This document shows positions 1 to 7,974 of a stretch of DNA of 64,000 bases, piece by piece (the stretch's first letter is position 1; every line of letters begins with the position of its first letter). A program made the position numbers and the translations under genes. Source of the stretch: an uncultured Caulobacterales bacterium (lineage in GTDB: Bacteria > Pseudomonadota > Alphaproteobacteria > Caulobacterales > Maricaulaceae). The stretch spans positions 744,001 to 808,000 of the forward strand of contig CANNER010000002.1 of NCBI GenBank assembly GCA_947503715.1, read 5' to 3'. The notes beneath the pieces are model-generated. The model saw nothing but the letters and a program-made list of their open reading frames with translations, was not told the origin of the DNA and ran no database searches.

Positions 1-739
1 AGTCAAAGGTGACGGGACTGTTGAAGTGATCGGCACATTAATGCTGACCCTGATCACACAACCGCTCGTGGTCGGGGCCGGTTTCGCGGTGGCAGCATTT
101 TTAGCGCCCGAGCAAGTGGATGTGCTGAAAAGCTGGCCTGTTCTGGCCGTGCTCGCGCTCTTCCTCGTCTTCGATGATATGACCCAATATTGGTGGCACC
201 GATATACGCACCGCACGCCGTGGCTCTATAATTTGCACCGCCCGCACCATCAGGCGGAATATCTCTCCATCCGTATCGTCTACCGGAATAATATCTTTTA
301 TTATTTTCTGATGCCGGGTCTCTGGTTCACGGGCGCGCTGATTTTCCTTGGCGGCGGTTGGGTCTATGCCGGATATATCGTGGTCAAGATGACAGTAATA
401 TATGGCGCCCATTCAGACGTTCGCTGGGATGCGCCGCTCTATAAGATCAAATGGCTCTCACCGCTCATGTGGGTCGTGGAACGCACGATCTCCACACCCG
501 CGACGCACAGCGCCCATCACGGCAAACATGCGGATGACGGCGTGACGAATTATAAAGGCAATTACGGAAACCTGCTCTTCTTCTGGGACGTGTTGTTCGG
601 TACGGCGAAAATCACGCGAGAATATCCGCAGGAGATGGGTGTGGAGAACCTGCCGGAGACAAGTGCGGGCGAGCAGTTATTGTGGCCGATTATTCGAGTC
701 AGAAAAAAAGCCTCTCCCAATGTTTCAAGGGCTGTATAA
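1..739 (+). CDS. Sterol desaturase / fatty acid hydroxylase family protein (5' end outside window)
   Basis: Integral membrane di-iron oxygenase of the sterol desaturase/fatty acid hydroxylase superfamily, which hydroxylates or desaturates lipids in the membrane. The histidine clusters that bind the two irons are visible: HRYTH, HRPHH and a C-terminal THSAHHGKH, set between hydrophobic segments. The reading frame is open to base 1, so the gene begins before the window and the GTG at 26 is probably not its start. The true substrate cannot be told from sequence. It converges on the TadG-like gene, with 26 bases between the stops. Confidence 0.85.
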   Translation, partial: VKGDGTVEVIGTLMLTLITQPLVVGAGFAVAAFLAPEQVDVLKSWPVLAVLALFLVFDDMTQYWWHRYTHRTPWLYNLHRPHHQAEYLSIRIVYRNNIFYYFLMPGLWFTGALIFLGGGWVYAGYIVVKMTVIYGAHSDVRWDAPLYKIKWLSPLMWVVERTISTPATHSAHHGKHADDGVTNYKGNYGNLLFFWDVLFGTAKITREYPQEMGVENLPETSAGEQLLWPIIRVRKKASPNVSRAV

Positions 740-765
740 AGCGCTTCGCTCGCGAGAAATCAGTT

Positions 766-2316
766 TTACCGGATGAGCCGTACCTCATTCATTTGATCCG
801 TTGCACTCTCAAAGGCGCGCTTGAGCGATTGCGCATTCGTGGCAGTGAAGCTCAAAGTTGGAGTCGAGGCACAGGAACGCAATAATTGGCTATTTGCCGG
901 ATTGCCCCCATTGGAAAATGAAACGGTTGCAATATTAATATCATCCGCCTTGATGGAATCGCATAATTTTTGGGTTAAAGCATTTGCCACTGCATGATCT
1001 CTGCCTTCATGGCTGGAACCGGACTGCGATTGCGTGTTCTCACCATCCGTCATTAATATAAGTAATTTGTCGCGTTTTTTTGGACCTTTGATTTCAAATG
1101 GCAGGTCTGGGTCAAGAACGCGCCAACCCCATTGAAGTCCACTTGGAATATACGTGCCCCCACTGGCCGTAAGACTTGAGATAGTCTGCCGCGCGCCAGC
1201 CAAGGAACTTGAGAGTTGAGTCATAGGTTGTCCACATGTTCGGTTATAAACGGGCGGAAACTTCTGCCCGCTTAACTTTGCTTGAACATTGTACGGGCCG
1301 GGTCGTGACCCGACACATCCGAACCAATTTTCATTCAGTCGAGCCGGTCTGCATTCCTCAATTAATGATCCCGAACTCTCTGTTGGATCAGAACTGAATG
1401 TGCAAAACCCGCCGGACGTGGATGCGAAAACATCACTCCATGTGGACGTTGTGCCATTGCTGGTCGTTGTCGTGGTCGTGCAGGGACCGGTTGGACCTGT
1501 CGAACTTGAACTAATACTCGTGGACGTCCCGCTAGGACCCGATGTGACTGTTGTAATCGTAGTTGTTCCGCCGCAGACTTCTGTTGTCGTTGTGACGGTG
1601 GTTGTGCCTTGGGGTTGGGTGGTCGGAACGGGACAAGAACTTGAGGATATATTGTCCATAGAGCAGTTCACATCGGAACCCAGCCCGGACGATACCGGAA
1701 GGTCTAACCAAGATGTATCCGCATGATTTACACCGACATTAACATAGTTTGAAAAAGGGATGACCGCGATCCTGACATCTTTGTTGTCAGCCTCTAAATC
1801 TGAAATATATTGGGTCGCCGCCGTTGTTAGACCTGCGAGATTAGTACCTGCCATGGAACCTGTTCTGTCCAAAACTAAAGCGATGTCCAAAGGTGCAGAA
1901 CTTTGTAAATAACCCGCCGTGTCTACATCCGCATAGACGGTTGGGTTTCCAAAAAGCTTCATAAAATAGGTTGGTTTCTCCAACCGCGCATTTAATGCTA
2001 GCATATTTTTATTTTCGATTTTTAGGTCAAATTTTCTTAACGCCTCTTCCTCTTTATATTGAAAATTTTCTTCAAAGACATTTTCTGCGACAACTCTTAG
2101 GTCTTTGAGTTCTGTCTCACCGGATGAGACTGCAGCTAGTAAAGCCGCGTCTGATGCGTTTTGTAGAGCTGAATGCCGTTTCTCCAAATCTGTGTAATCA
2201 ACGGCGGCCCCAATCGCAGCAAGGAGTGCCATTAGAGAGACGGCGAATATTATAGCAACGTTACCGTTAGTATTTCGACGAAACTCAGAAATAGAAAGCA
2301 TTGAAATACCACACAT
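766..2316 (-). CDS. TadG-like protein with von Willebrand factor A domain
   Basis: Resembles TadG-type proteins of Flp/Tad pilus systems. Residues 15-62 form the TadE/TadG-like N-terminus, with a positively charged start, one membrane helix and a DxxxLEKRHxxLQNAxDAAxLA heptad-like stretch. A von Willebrand A domain begins near residue 143, with a metal-site motif DRTGS (the usual DxSxS with Thr in the middle) and LMTDGEN later on. The A domain is interrupted at about residues 222-300 by a stretch made almost only of Thr, Ser, Gly and Pro. A protein anchored in the inner membrane with its A domain outside the cytoplasm is expected. No other tad genes are present, so a link to a pilus is inference. 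An in-frame ATG at codon 6 is another possible start. Confidence 0.82.
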   Translation of the reverse strand: MCGISMLSISEFRRNTNGNVAIIFAVSLMALLAAIGAAVDYTDLEKRHSALQNASDAALLAAVSSGETELKDLRVVAENVFEENFQYKEEEALRKFDLKIENKNMLALNARLEKPTYFMKLFGNPTVYADVDTAGYLQSSAPLDIALVLDRTGSMAGTNLAGLTTAATQYISDLEADNKDVRIAVIPFSNYVNVGVNHADTSWLDLPVSSGLGSDVNCSMDNISSSSCPVPTTQPQGTTTVTTTTEVCGGTTTITTVTSGPSGTSTSISSSSTGPTGPCTTTTTTSNGTTSTWSDVFASTSGGFCTFSSDPTESSGSLIEECRPARLNENWFGCVGSRPGPYNVQAKLSGQKFPPVYNRTCGQPMTQLSSSLAGARQTISSLTASGGTYIPSGLQWGWRVLDPDLPFEIKGPKKRDKLLILMTDGENTQSQSGSSHEGRDHAVANALTQKLCDSIKADDINIATVSFSNGGNPANSQLLRSCASTPTLSFTATNAQSLKRAFESATDQMNEVRLIR

Positions 2317-2522
2317 TTTTTAGGATATACTTTTACCCTACTGATAACAGTCGACCACAAATATGAAATTCGGCCTAAACCTCTTATTTAATGGGTGGTA
2401 AATGCGCCATAATTCTTTGAATTGAGATATTAGCGAAATCAAGCTACGCAAATGGCGCGTGTGTCATTAACTCGTCAACTTTACGGAGTCGTTTTTATCT
2501 TTCTCAAGGATAGTACTTATTT

Positions 2523-2680
2523 TGCCATCATCCGTTTAAATAGCTGTTATTCCACATATCCATCCACCTTCAATCCAGTGACCGCCTGTCACGCCCGGAT
2601 GGCTTTGCAGGAATTCCGGCCGATGTGCCTATCCATGTCCTGTGTGTCAAAGCCAAGATTGGTGAGGCATTCCCGAAAAA
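2523..2680 (-). pseudogene. Relic of a lytic transglycosylase 3' end (partial duplicate of the gene at 3401-4660)
   Basis: About 155 bases match, at roughly three of four positions and with almost no gaps, the 3' end of the transglycosylase gene downstream (about 3409-3565), including a few bases past its stop codon. The matched part codes for the C-terminal peptidoglycan-binding domain. No start, catalytic domain or upstream part is present, so this is a decayed fragment of a gene copy. Its inner end runs directly into the histidine kinase relic that follows on the other strand. Confidence 0.75.
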
Positions 2681-2947
2681 GACTTACCCCATATTTTTGA
2701 TAGATTTAAACATGTCGAAGGGACCGGGAAAACGCATCATCTTCCAACCCCACGCAAAAAGGCACGGGTCTCGGCCTATCCATTATAAAAGAACTGGTCG
2801 AAACATATGGGCGGGTTTGTGAAACTGACCAGTAGAGTGGGAAGTGGTACGGTTTTCGGCATCCTGCTAAAATTGCCACCAGTAGCCTTAGCACCGCAAT
2901 TGGAAGCGACCGACGGGCTAGAACAGGAACAGGTAAAGGCCGCGTAG
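2666..2947 (+). pseudogene. Relic of a sensor histidine kinase C-terminus, frameshifted twice
   Basis: Translated in pieces, this stretch gives the end of a HATPase domain. It starts with GIPEKDLPHIFDRF (F-box region) in one frame, continues with GTGLGLSIIKELVETYG (G2 box) in the next, and returns to the first frame for GGFVKLTSRVGSGTVFGILL and a tail ending at a TAG at 2945. The frame is lost by one missing base in an A-run near 2756-2760 and regained by one extra G near 2809-2812. The dimerisation domain and the N-box are missing. It is a broken gene end rather than a working kinase. Confidence 0.75.
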
Positions 2948-2957
2948 TCGCTAAGGT

Positions 2958-3404
2958 CTACTGATTTGCAGTGGGTTGGTCTTTGTCAACTGCCGTCCAG
3001 ATCTGACTTTGGCAGAACGGGCCGACGCAGCCTTTGACTTCCAACGTGCCGTCTTCGAGCTTCTTGATCTTAGACTTATAGCTCTTGCCGCTTTCGGCGT
3101 CATAGATTTTGCCGGAGGACCAGCGTTTCGATTTTTCCTCAAACCCCCATAACATGCGCGACCCGAGCAGCGGTTTTGTCGCGAGGTCAGGGTCGGGATT
3201 ATTCTCGTCCAGCGCGGCTTCAGGATTCTCAGAATTAATACTGTGGAGCGTCCCGCAAGGCGTGCCGTCCCCGCAATCCGTGATTTTCACGACGGCAGAA
3301 CCGCTCCCGACTTGCCAGAAGCCGAAGACATCTTTGCCGTCTTCCGCAAAGGCGGGAGAGGCGAGGAGGGTTGTTGCCGCAAGGGCGAGGGCTATTCTTT
3401 TCAT
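2958..3404 (-). CDS. DUF2147 domain-containing secreted protein
   Basis: A 148-residue protein with a clear Sec signal peptide (residues 1-20, ending in SPAFA) and a DUF2147 domain, recognisable by FGFWQVGSGSAVVKI and two Cys in the DCGDGTPCG loop. Members are small periplasmic proteins of unknown biochemical role. Its ATG overlaps the stop of the upstream transglycosylase by four bases (ATGA), so the two are probably translated together from one mRNA. This hints at a role in the cell envelope, which is inference. Confidence 0.85.
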   Translation of the reverse strand: MKRIALALAATTLLASPAFAEDGKDVFGFWQVGSGSAVVKITDCGDGTPCGTLHSINSENPEAALDENNPDPDLATKPLLGSRMLWGFEEKSKRWSSGKIYDAESGKSYKSKIKKLEDGTLEVKGCVGPFCQSQIWTAVDKDQPTANQ

Positions 3405-4660
3405 AGTCCCATCATCCGTTTAAAGAGGCGTTGTTCCACATATCCATCCGCTGTCAATCCATTGGCGGCCTGCCAGGCGCGGATGGCTTTGCGGGAATTT
3501 GGGCCAATGCGACCGTCCACGCCCTGCGTGTCAAAGCCGAGATCCGTGAGCCGCTGCTGCATGGCTTTCTTGTCCTCGAAAGACAAAAGTTCATCTCCGC
3601 GCGGCCAGTCCTGCTGAATGCCCGGCGCGCCTGCAAAGGCATCGGCCAAGACACTAATCCCCATGACGTAACTGGTGGAATTATTATAGCGTTTGAGCAC
3701 GTCGAAATTCTTGAAGGTCAGGAATTTTGGGCCGCGCGCACCGCCCGGTGCGATGAGTTTGGCTTCCAGAAACCCTTCATCCAAATTCCAGCGTTGGCCG
3801 GAGACAGGCTGCACCCCGAGGCCCGTCCAATCATTCACAGATTTGCGGCTGCCATCGGTCACGGAATAATCAAACCCATCGGGGAGTTTGACTTCCTCCA
3901 TCACGGGTTCGCCCTCGCGCCAGCCGGAGCGGGCAATGTAGCTCGCAGCACTCGCCAAGGCGTCGCCGGGATCGGTCCAGAGGTCTTTATTCCCATTGCC
4001 GTCAAAATCGACGGCATAGTCGCGGAAGGTCGTCGGGATAAATTGTGTCATGCCCATCGCGCCCGCCCACGCGCCTGTCAGCTGCTCGCGTCGCACTTCG
4101 CCGGAGGCCAGCAGGTCGAGCACGGCAAAAAGCTGCTGCTCGCCGAACTTTTGACGGCGGCCCTCAAAGGCAAAAGTCGAAAGCGAGTCGACAATATCAT
4201 GCGTGCCGAGGATACGGCCATAGCTCGACTCCAGACCCCAAATCGCAGTCAGCACTTCACGCGGCACCCGGTAGCGCGCTTCAATATCGTCAAACCTGCG
4301 GCCCGTCTGGATCAGTTTATCGCGACCGTCTGAGATACGCGCGTCGGACGCCGCGCCGTCCACATAGGACCAGACGGGTTTTGTAAATTCAGGCTGGTTC
4401 GCATCGCGTTCCAGTGCGAGGGGGTTGATCTTTGCCGGGATAATCACGCCGTTGACGAGGTCGGGCGCGTAGCCCTTCGCAATGGCGCGGGCGATGAAGT
4501 CCCGTTTCCAAAGCGCATGGCGTTGTTCCTGCGTCAGTTCAGGCGCGGGCTGTGCGACTTTCGCGACAGAGCTGACATCCGTCGCCGTCGCTTGCGCAAG
4601 GGGCGGCGTTGCGCAAGCTGTCAAAATGAGGGCGGAGGTCAGGAGGAGAGCAAGTTTCAT
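3401..4660 (-). CDS. MltB-family lytic murein transglycosylase lipoprotein
   Basis: Cleaves peptidoglycan glycan strands from the periplasmic face of a membrane. The N-terminus is a lipoprotein signal with lipobox LTAC. The transglycosylase domain has the catalytic glutamate in WGLESSYG (about residue 144) and the conserved GAMGMTQFIPTTF segment. The last 55 or so residues form a peptidoglycan-binding type 1 domain (LTDLGFDTQGVDGRIGP). At about 419 residues it has the family's usual size. The ATG at 4660 is preferred over a TTG two codons upstream. It leads a two-gene operon with the DUF2147 gene. Part of its 3' end is duplicated and decayed at 2523-2680. Confidence 0.93.
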   Translation of the reverse strand: MKLALLLTSALILTACATPPLAQATATDVSSVAKVAQPAPELTQEQRHALWKRDFIARAIAKGYAPDLVNGVIIPAKINPLALERDANQPEFTKPVWSYVDGAASDARISDGRDKLIQTGRRFDDIEARYRVPREVLTAIWGLESSYGRILGTHDIVDSLSTFAFEGRRQKFGEQQLFAVLDLLASGEVRREQLTGAWAGAMGMTQFIPTTFRDYAVDFDGNGNKDLWTDPGDALASAASYIARSGWREGEPVMEEVKLPDGFDYSVTDGSRKSVNDWTGLGVQPVSGQRWNLDEGFLEAKLIAPGGARGPKFLTFKNFDVLKRYNNSTSYVMGISVLADAFAGAPGIQQDWPRGDELLSFEDKKAMQQRLTDLGFDTQGVDGRIGPNSRKAIRAWQAANGLTADGYVEQRLFKRMMGL

Positions 4661-4836
4661 GGCCAAGCCTTATCATTTCGGAGAGGCTTCCGATAGGCCG
4701 ACAAATATGACAAAGTGGCGAAGATGGTTAATGGGGGTTAACCTGTCCCAGACTCCTCACCCCATCTGTTGACACCCCGCGAGTCGCTCTCTATATGCCG
4801 CGTTCGAATTCAAACCCTTTTGATGAAAGCACCGCC

Positions 4837-4962
4837 ATGAAAGTTCGTAGCTCGCTGAAATCGCTGAAGAACCGTCATCGTGATTGCCAAATCGTGCGTC
4901 GCAAGGGCCGTCTTTACGTGATCAACAAAACTGATCCTCGCTTTAAGGCCCGTCAGGGTTAA
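4837..4962 (+). CDS. rpmJ: 50S ribosomal protein L36
   Basis: A 41-residue basic protein starting [16 protein letters not shown] and ending [12 protein letters not shown], the alphaproteobacterial form of L36, a late-assembly protein of the large ribosomal subunit. It has only one Cys (Cys15) and so lacks the four-ligand zinc ribbon of the classical form. It stands alone, as is common for this gene outside the spc operon, and is followed by a strong hairpin. Confidence 0.95.
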   Translation: MKVRSSLKSLKNRHRDCQIVRRKGRLYVINKTDPRFKARQG

Positions 4963-5003
4963 TTGCGACACTCGGACGCTCGCGTCTGACTGAAAGTTTA
5001 TGT

Positions 5004-5035
5004 GAGGCCCCTTGCCAGAGATGGCGAGGGGCCTC
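5004..5035 (+). terminator. Hairpin downstream of rpmJ
   Basis: A 13-base-pair stem (GAGGCCCCTTGCC with GGCGAGGGGCCTC, one G-T pair) with a six-base loop lies 41 bases after the rpmJ stop. No T-run follows, so it may act as a stability hairpin as much as a terminator. It ends just before the next gene's start. Confidence 0.6.
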
Positions 5036-5047
5036 ATGCTATTTACA

Positions 5048-5812
5048 ATGAAGTATTATCTCACAGCCCTGATATGCGCCTTGCCGATGACGGTCATGGC
5101 ACAGGACGCGCCACAAAAGGCACCGGATGACCTGCAGGACCGTCTGCGGATTGAGATTCCGGGTTCTGATGAGTCGCGCAGAGACAGGGACCTTCCTGCG
5201 CCCGAACCCCTGCAAGTGCCCGAATTAGAGCTTCCCGAACCGGATATTCCGCAACTCGACCTGCCCGGGCCGGATATTGCGCCCGAAATCGTCGCGCCGG
5301 ATTATTCCAAACTGCCGCCCATGGCGGAGCGTGCCGCACGATTGGATGATTTATTCGAAAAATTGGCGGCGCGAGACGATGAGGAGTCAGCCAATCTCGT
5401 GGCTGAGGAGATTTGGGCGATCTGGCTGGATAGTGGTTCGGCTTCGGTCAATCTCGTCCTGCGCCGGGGATCTGATGCGGCCGCGAAAGGTCGCCCCGAT
5501 GATGCGCGGCGGTTTTATAATGCGACCGTCGATCTCGCACCGGACTTTGCGGAAGGCTGGGCGCGATCGTCGCGTTTAGCGCTGGAGCAGAAAGATTATA
5601 ACCGTGCTTTGAATGAGGCGATTAAAACGCTCTCGCTGGAGCCGCGCCATTTCTATGCGCTCTGGACGATGGGGAACGTGCTGGAAGCGCTCAACCGCCC
5701 GGATGAGGCGTTGGAAGCCTACCGCGAGGCGAACAGCCTCTATCCGGAATTAAAGGCCGTGAAAGACCGATTGGAAGAGTTAGAACGTGAGGTCGAGGGC
5801 AGTGTTTTGTAA
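5048..5812 (+). CDS. Secreted tetratricopeptide repeat protein
   Basis: About 254 residues. An N-terminal signal peptide (MKYYLTALICALPMTVMAQ) is followed by a linker rich in Pro, Glu, Leu and Asp, with repeated P-E-L/D-I-P units at about residues 45-85. The C-terminal half holds three TPR-like units, such as the one with ALEQKDYNRALNEAIKTL and LDEAL-type spacing, ending in an acidic helix. TPRs bind other proteins; the partner is unknown. The ATG at 5048 is chosen because it starts the signal peptide. In-frame ATGs at 5012 and 5036 fall in or next to the rpmJ hairpin. Confidence 0.78.
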   Translation: MKYYLTALICALPMTVMAQDAPQKAPDDLQDRLRIEIPGSDESRRDRDLPAPEPLQVPELELPEPDIPQLDLPGPDIAPEIVAPDYSKLPPMAERAARLDDLFEKLAARDDEESANLVAEEIWAIWLDSGSASVNLVLRRGSDAAAKGRPDDARRFYNATVDLAPDFAEGWARSSRLALEQKDYNRALNEAIKTLSLEPRHFYALWTMGNVLEALNRPDEALEAYREANSLYPELKAVKDRLEELEREVEGSVL

Positions 5813-5830
5813 TTGGTAGAAATGTGTCTC

Positions 5831-6050
5831 GTCACTCATTCCTCTCCTTGGGGAGAGGACCGCAGCGCGAAGCGCATAGCGGAGTGAGGGGCATAACGCA
5901 GGCGATAGCCTGGCCCTGTTATGTAGTATGACTGAAGAGCGCCGTTCGGCGCGCATCTTGCAGGATAAATTGACTCACTGGGTCAATTTATTCTTCACCC
6001 CTCACTCGCCAATGCTTCGCATGGCGACCTCTCCCCCAAGGAGAGGTGAC
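5831..6050. repeat. 220-bp palindromic element with long inverted ends
   Basis: Two arms of about 55 bases (5831-5892 and 5997-6050) are imperfect inverted copies of each other. Each contains CTCTCCTTGGGGAGAG-like and GAGTGAGGGG motifs. A perfect 10-bp stem (5965-5991, ATAAATTGAC/GTCAATTTAT) sits inside. No gene fits within. It lies between two converging genes, a typical position for a small non-coding mobile or REP-like element, and could also end transcription from both sides. Confidence 0.65.
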
Positions 6051-6055
6051 AAACT

Positions 6056-6733
6056 CTAATCAATCACCGCCGCGTCCAGAATTCTTGCCGTCTCCTTATC
6101 GTGCACCAGCAGTGCATATGACGTGCCGTCATGATCGGGGCGCTCCACATTGACCGCGCGACCGTCCCATTCGATCGTTTCAACATCTGTCACGACATTG
6201 GTGAGACGCAGAGTCCGTCCGCCATTTTCACCGCGCTCGACATCGACTTCCTGCTCACCTGGCATGAAAGAAACGAGGGCGAGCGTCGTCGCACCGGACG
6301 CATTGCCCGTGATGTTTAACTGCGATCCCACACGTTTGGCTGTGAGTGACACACCTTCACCCTGCAGGGGCATGCTCACGACATCTTTTTTGGAATAGCG
6401 TGGACTGTGGGCTGATCCGCTGAGGACGATTTGCGGCGTGTAGATGTTGGACGCGCCAAATGCATCGCGGTAATCGCGCTGGCGCTGGGTGAATTCCGGA
6501 TCGCCGAATGTGTCCTTCCAACCCAGATAGTCCCAATAGGTCACGCCGTAACTCAACACTAGCGTATTGGAGTCTTCTGCCAATTTCCCGACAAATTTAT
6601 TGGCGGGCGGACAGGACGAACAGCCTTGCGACGTGAATAACTCGACCACGTGGGTTGGGTTGGGCTCACTGGCATGTGCGGTTGTGGCAAAAGCTGCGGT
6701 TAGCAGCGCGAGGGAGAGAGTACGATAGGTCAT
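6056..6733 (-). CDS. DUF1223 thioredoxin-like secreted protein
   Basis: Periplasmic protein of the DUF1223 family, which has a thioredoxin-like fold. A signal peptide (MTYRTLSLALLTAAFATTAHA) is followed by HVVELFTSQGCSSCPPA, carrying the CxxC pair expected of a redox-active site, and later by IYTPQIVLSG. Length is normal for the family (about 225 residues). The ATG at 6733 has an AGGATAGG ribosome-binding site and starts the signal peptide, so it is preferred over the longer frame from 6784. The substrate is unknown. Confidence 0.88.
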   Translation of the reverse strand: MTYRTLSLALLTAAFATTAHASEPNPTHVVELFTSQGCSSCPPANKFVGKLAEDSNTLVLSYGVTYWDYLGWKDTFGDPEFTQRQRDYRDAFGASNIYTPQIVLSGSAHSPRYSKKDVVSMPLQGEGVSLTAKRVGSQLNITGNASGATTLALVSFMPGEQEVDVERGENGGRTLRLTNVVTDVETIEWDGRAVNVERPDHDGTSYALLVHDKETARILDAAVID

Positions 6734-6803
6734 GCCTATCCTATAGCGACCCGAATCTGAACGCGCGACAAACGCCTTCATCACAACTGGGTGAAGGGCT
6801 GCG

Positions 6804-7886
6804 TCATAATGACGGTATCACCTCATCCCCCTCATTTTCCATATCCGGATTTCCATCTGCAGAGAGCATGACCGCGATCCAGCGTGTTGTCGGGAATTGC
6901 GCGAGGATGATCATGATAATGACTGTCAGCGGCGCGGAGAGGAAGGCACCAACTCCGCCCCAGAGCGCGCCCCAGACGGAAAGCGCGAGGATCACGACGA
7001 GCGCCGAGAGGTTCATACTATCGCCCATCATCTTGGGCTGTATCGTATTCCCGATAATCGTTTGCGCCCCGAAGAGTAGCGCCGCCAAAAGCCCAACGCG
7101 TCCCAGACTGTCAAATTGCACCAGCGCGAAAATCACGGGTAGGCCAACAGCGAAAAGTCCGCCGACAATCGGGATGTAGTTCAGGACAAAGATCACGAGC
7201 GCCCAGAACAGGGCATTATCCAAGCCCAAAGCCGTCATGGCGATATAGGAAATCACCGTCTGCATGAGGCTGATAATCGTTTGGACAGAGAGGTATTTCT
7301 CGATAGAGGTGCGAATGCGCGCACCGACCTTTGAGGCCTGTTTCCGACGTTCCATATTGGGGAAGAGATCATCCATCTTTTTCGGAAAAGAGGACTGTGC
7401 CGCAAAGAGGAACACAACATAGAGGGCGATCAAGAAGAATTCTGACAACACACCTTGAACGGTGGAGGCAAATGTCGTCAGGCCACCCTGGATTTTCTCG
7501 GTCAGGCCGAAGCTCTCATTCATTGATTCGAATGACATGGTCTCGCGACCCGTCACATTTGAAATCCAGGCAAATATCTCACTCAGGCGTTTTTCATATC
7601 GCGGCGCATCGCGCACGACATCGCCGACCGTATCCGCGATCACGAGGATAAACCCGGCCATCAGGGCAACGACGATAAGCACCGCGATTGTCAATGCCAA
7701 CCAATAGGGAAATTTCGGGGACAGATTATCCATCCAACGCGCAAAGGCGTCGATAATCAACCAGACAAAAATGGCCAAGGCAAAAGGCGCCATCAATTCA
7801 CGCGTCAGATAGAGTAGCGCGATCAGCGCCATGCCGGCTAGAAAGAGAAGCGTCGCGCGGATAGTGGTATCAGGTGTTGTCGTCAT
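6804..7886 (-). CDS. AI-2E family transporter (PerM-like permease)
   Basis: About 360 residues with the eight or so hydrophobic segments of the AI-2E/PerM family: a pair of N-terminal helices, a large amphipathic middle part (about residues 90-180), then a cluster of helices including NYIPIVGG and a conserved [10 protein letters not shown] segment. Family members export varied small solutes or ions, and some act as Na+/H+ antiporters. The name does not prove AI-2 transport. The ATG at 7886 follows AGAGGGA and is preferred over an upstream extension. It is divergent from the HerA-like ATPase gene. Confidence 0.88.
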   Translation of the reverse strand: MTTTPDTTIRATLLFLAGMALIALLYLTRELMAPFALAIFVWLIIDAFARWMDNLSPKFPYWLALTIAVLIVVALMAGFILVIADTVGDVVRDAPRYEKRLSEIFAWISNVTGRETMSFESMNESFGLTEKIQGGLTTFASTVQGVLSEFFLIALYVVFLFAAQSSFPKKMDDLFPNMERRKQASKVGARIRTSIEKYLSVQTIISLMQTVISYIAMTALGLDNALFWALVIFVLNYIPIVGGLFAVGLPVIFALVQFDSLGRVGLLAALLFGAQTIIGNTIQPKMMGDSMNLSALVVILALSVWGALWGGVGAFLSAPLTVIIMIILAQFPTTRWIAVMLSADGNPDMENEGDEVIPSL

Positions 7887-7974
7887 AAATAGGTCCCTCT
7901 TATCCGCAGTTATATTGCATTCAGGCGCGAGACCCCATAACAAAATCAAAGAAATTTATTTGGGACTCACCATC

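Noticed and set aside
3431-4333. 300-codon frame opposite the mltB-like gene
   Set aside because: Shadow of the transglycosylase; no start context or family match.
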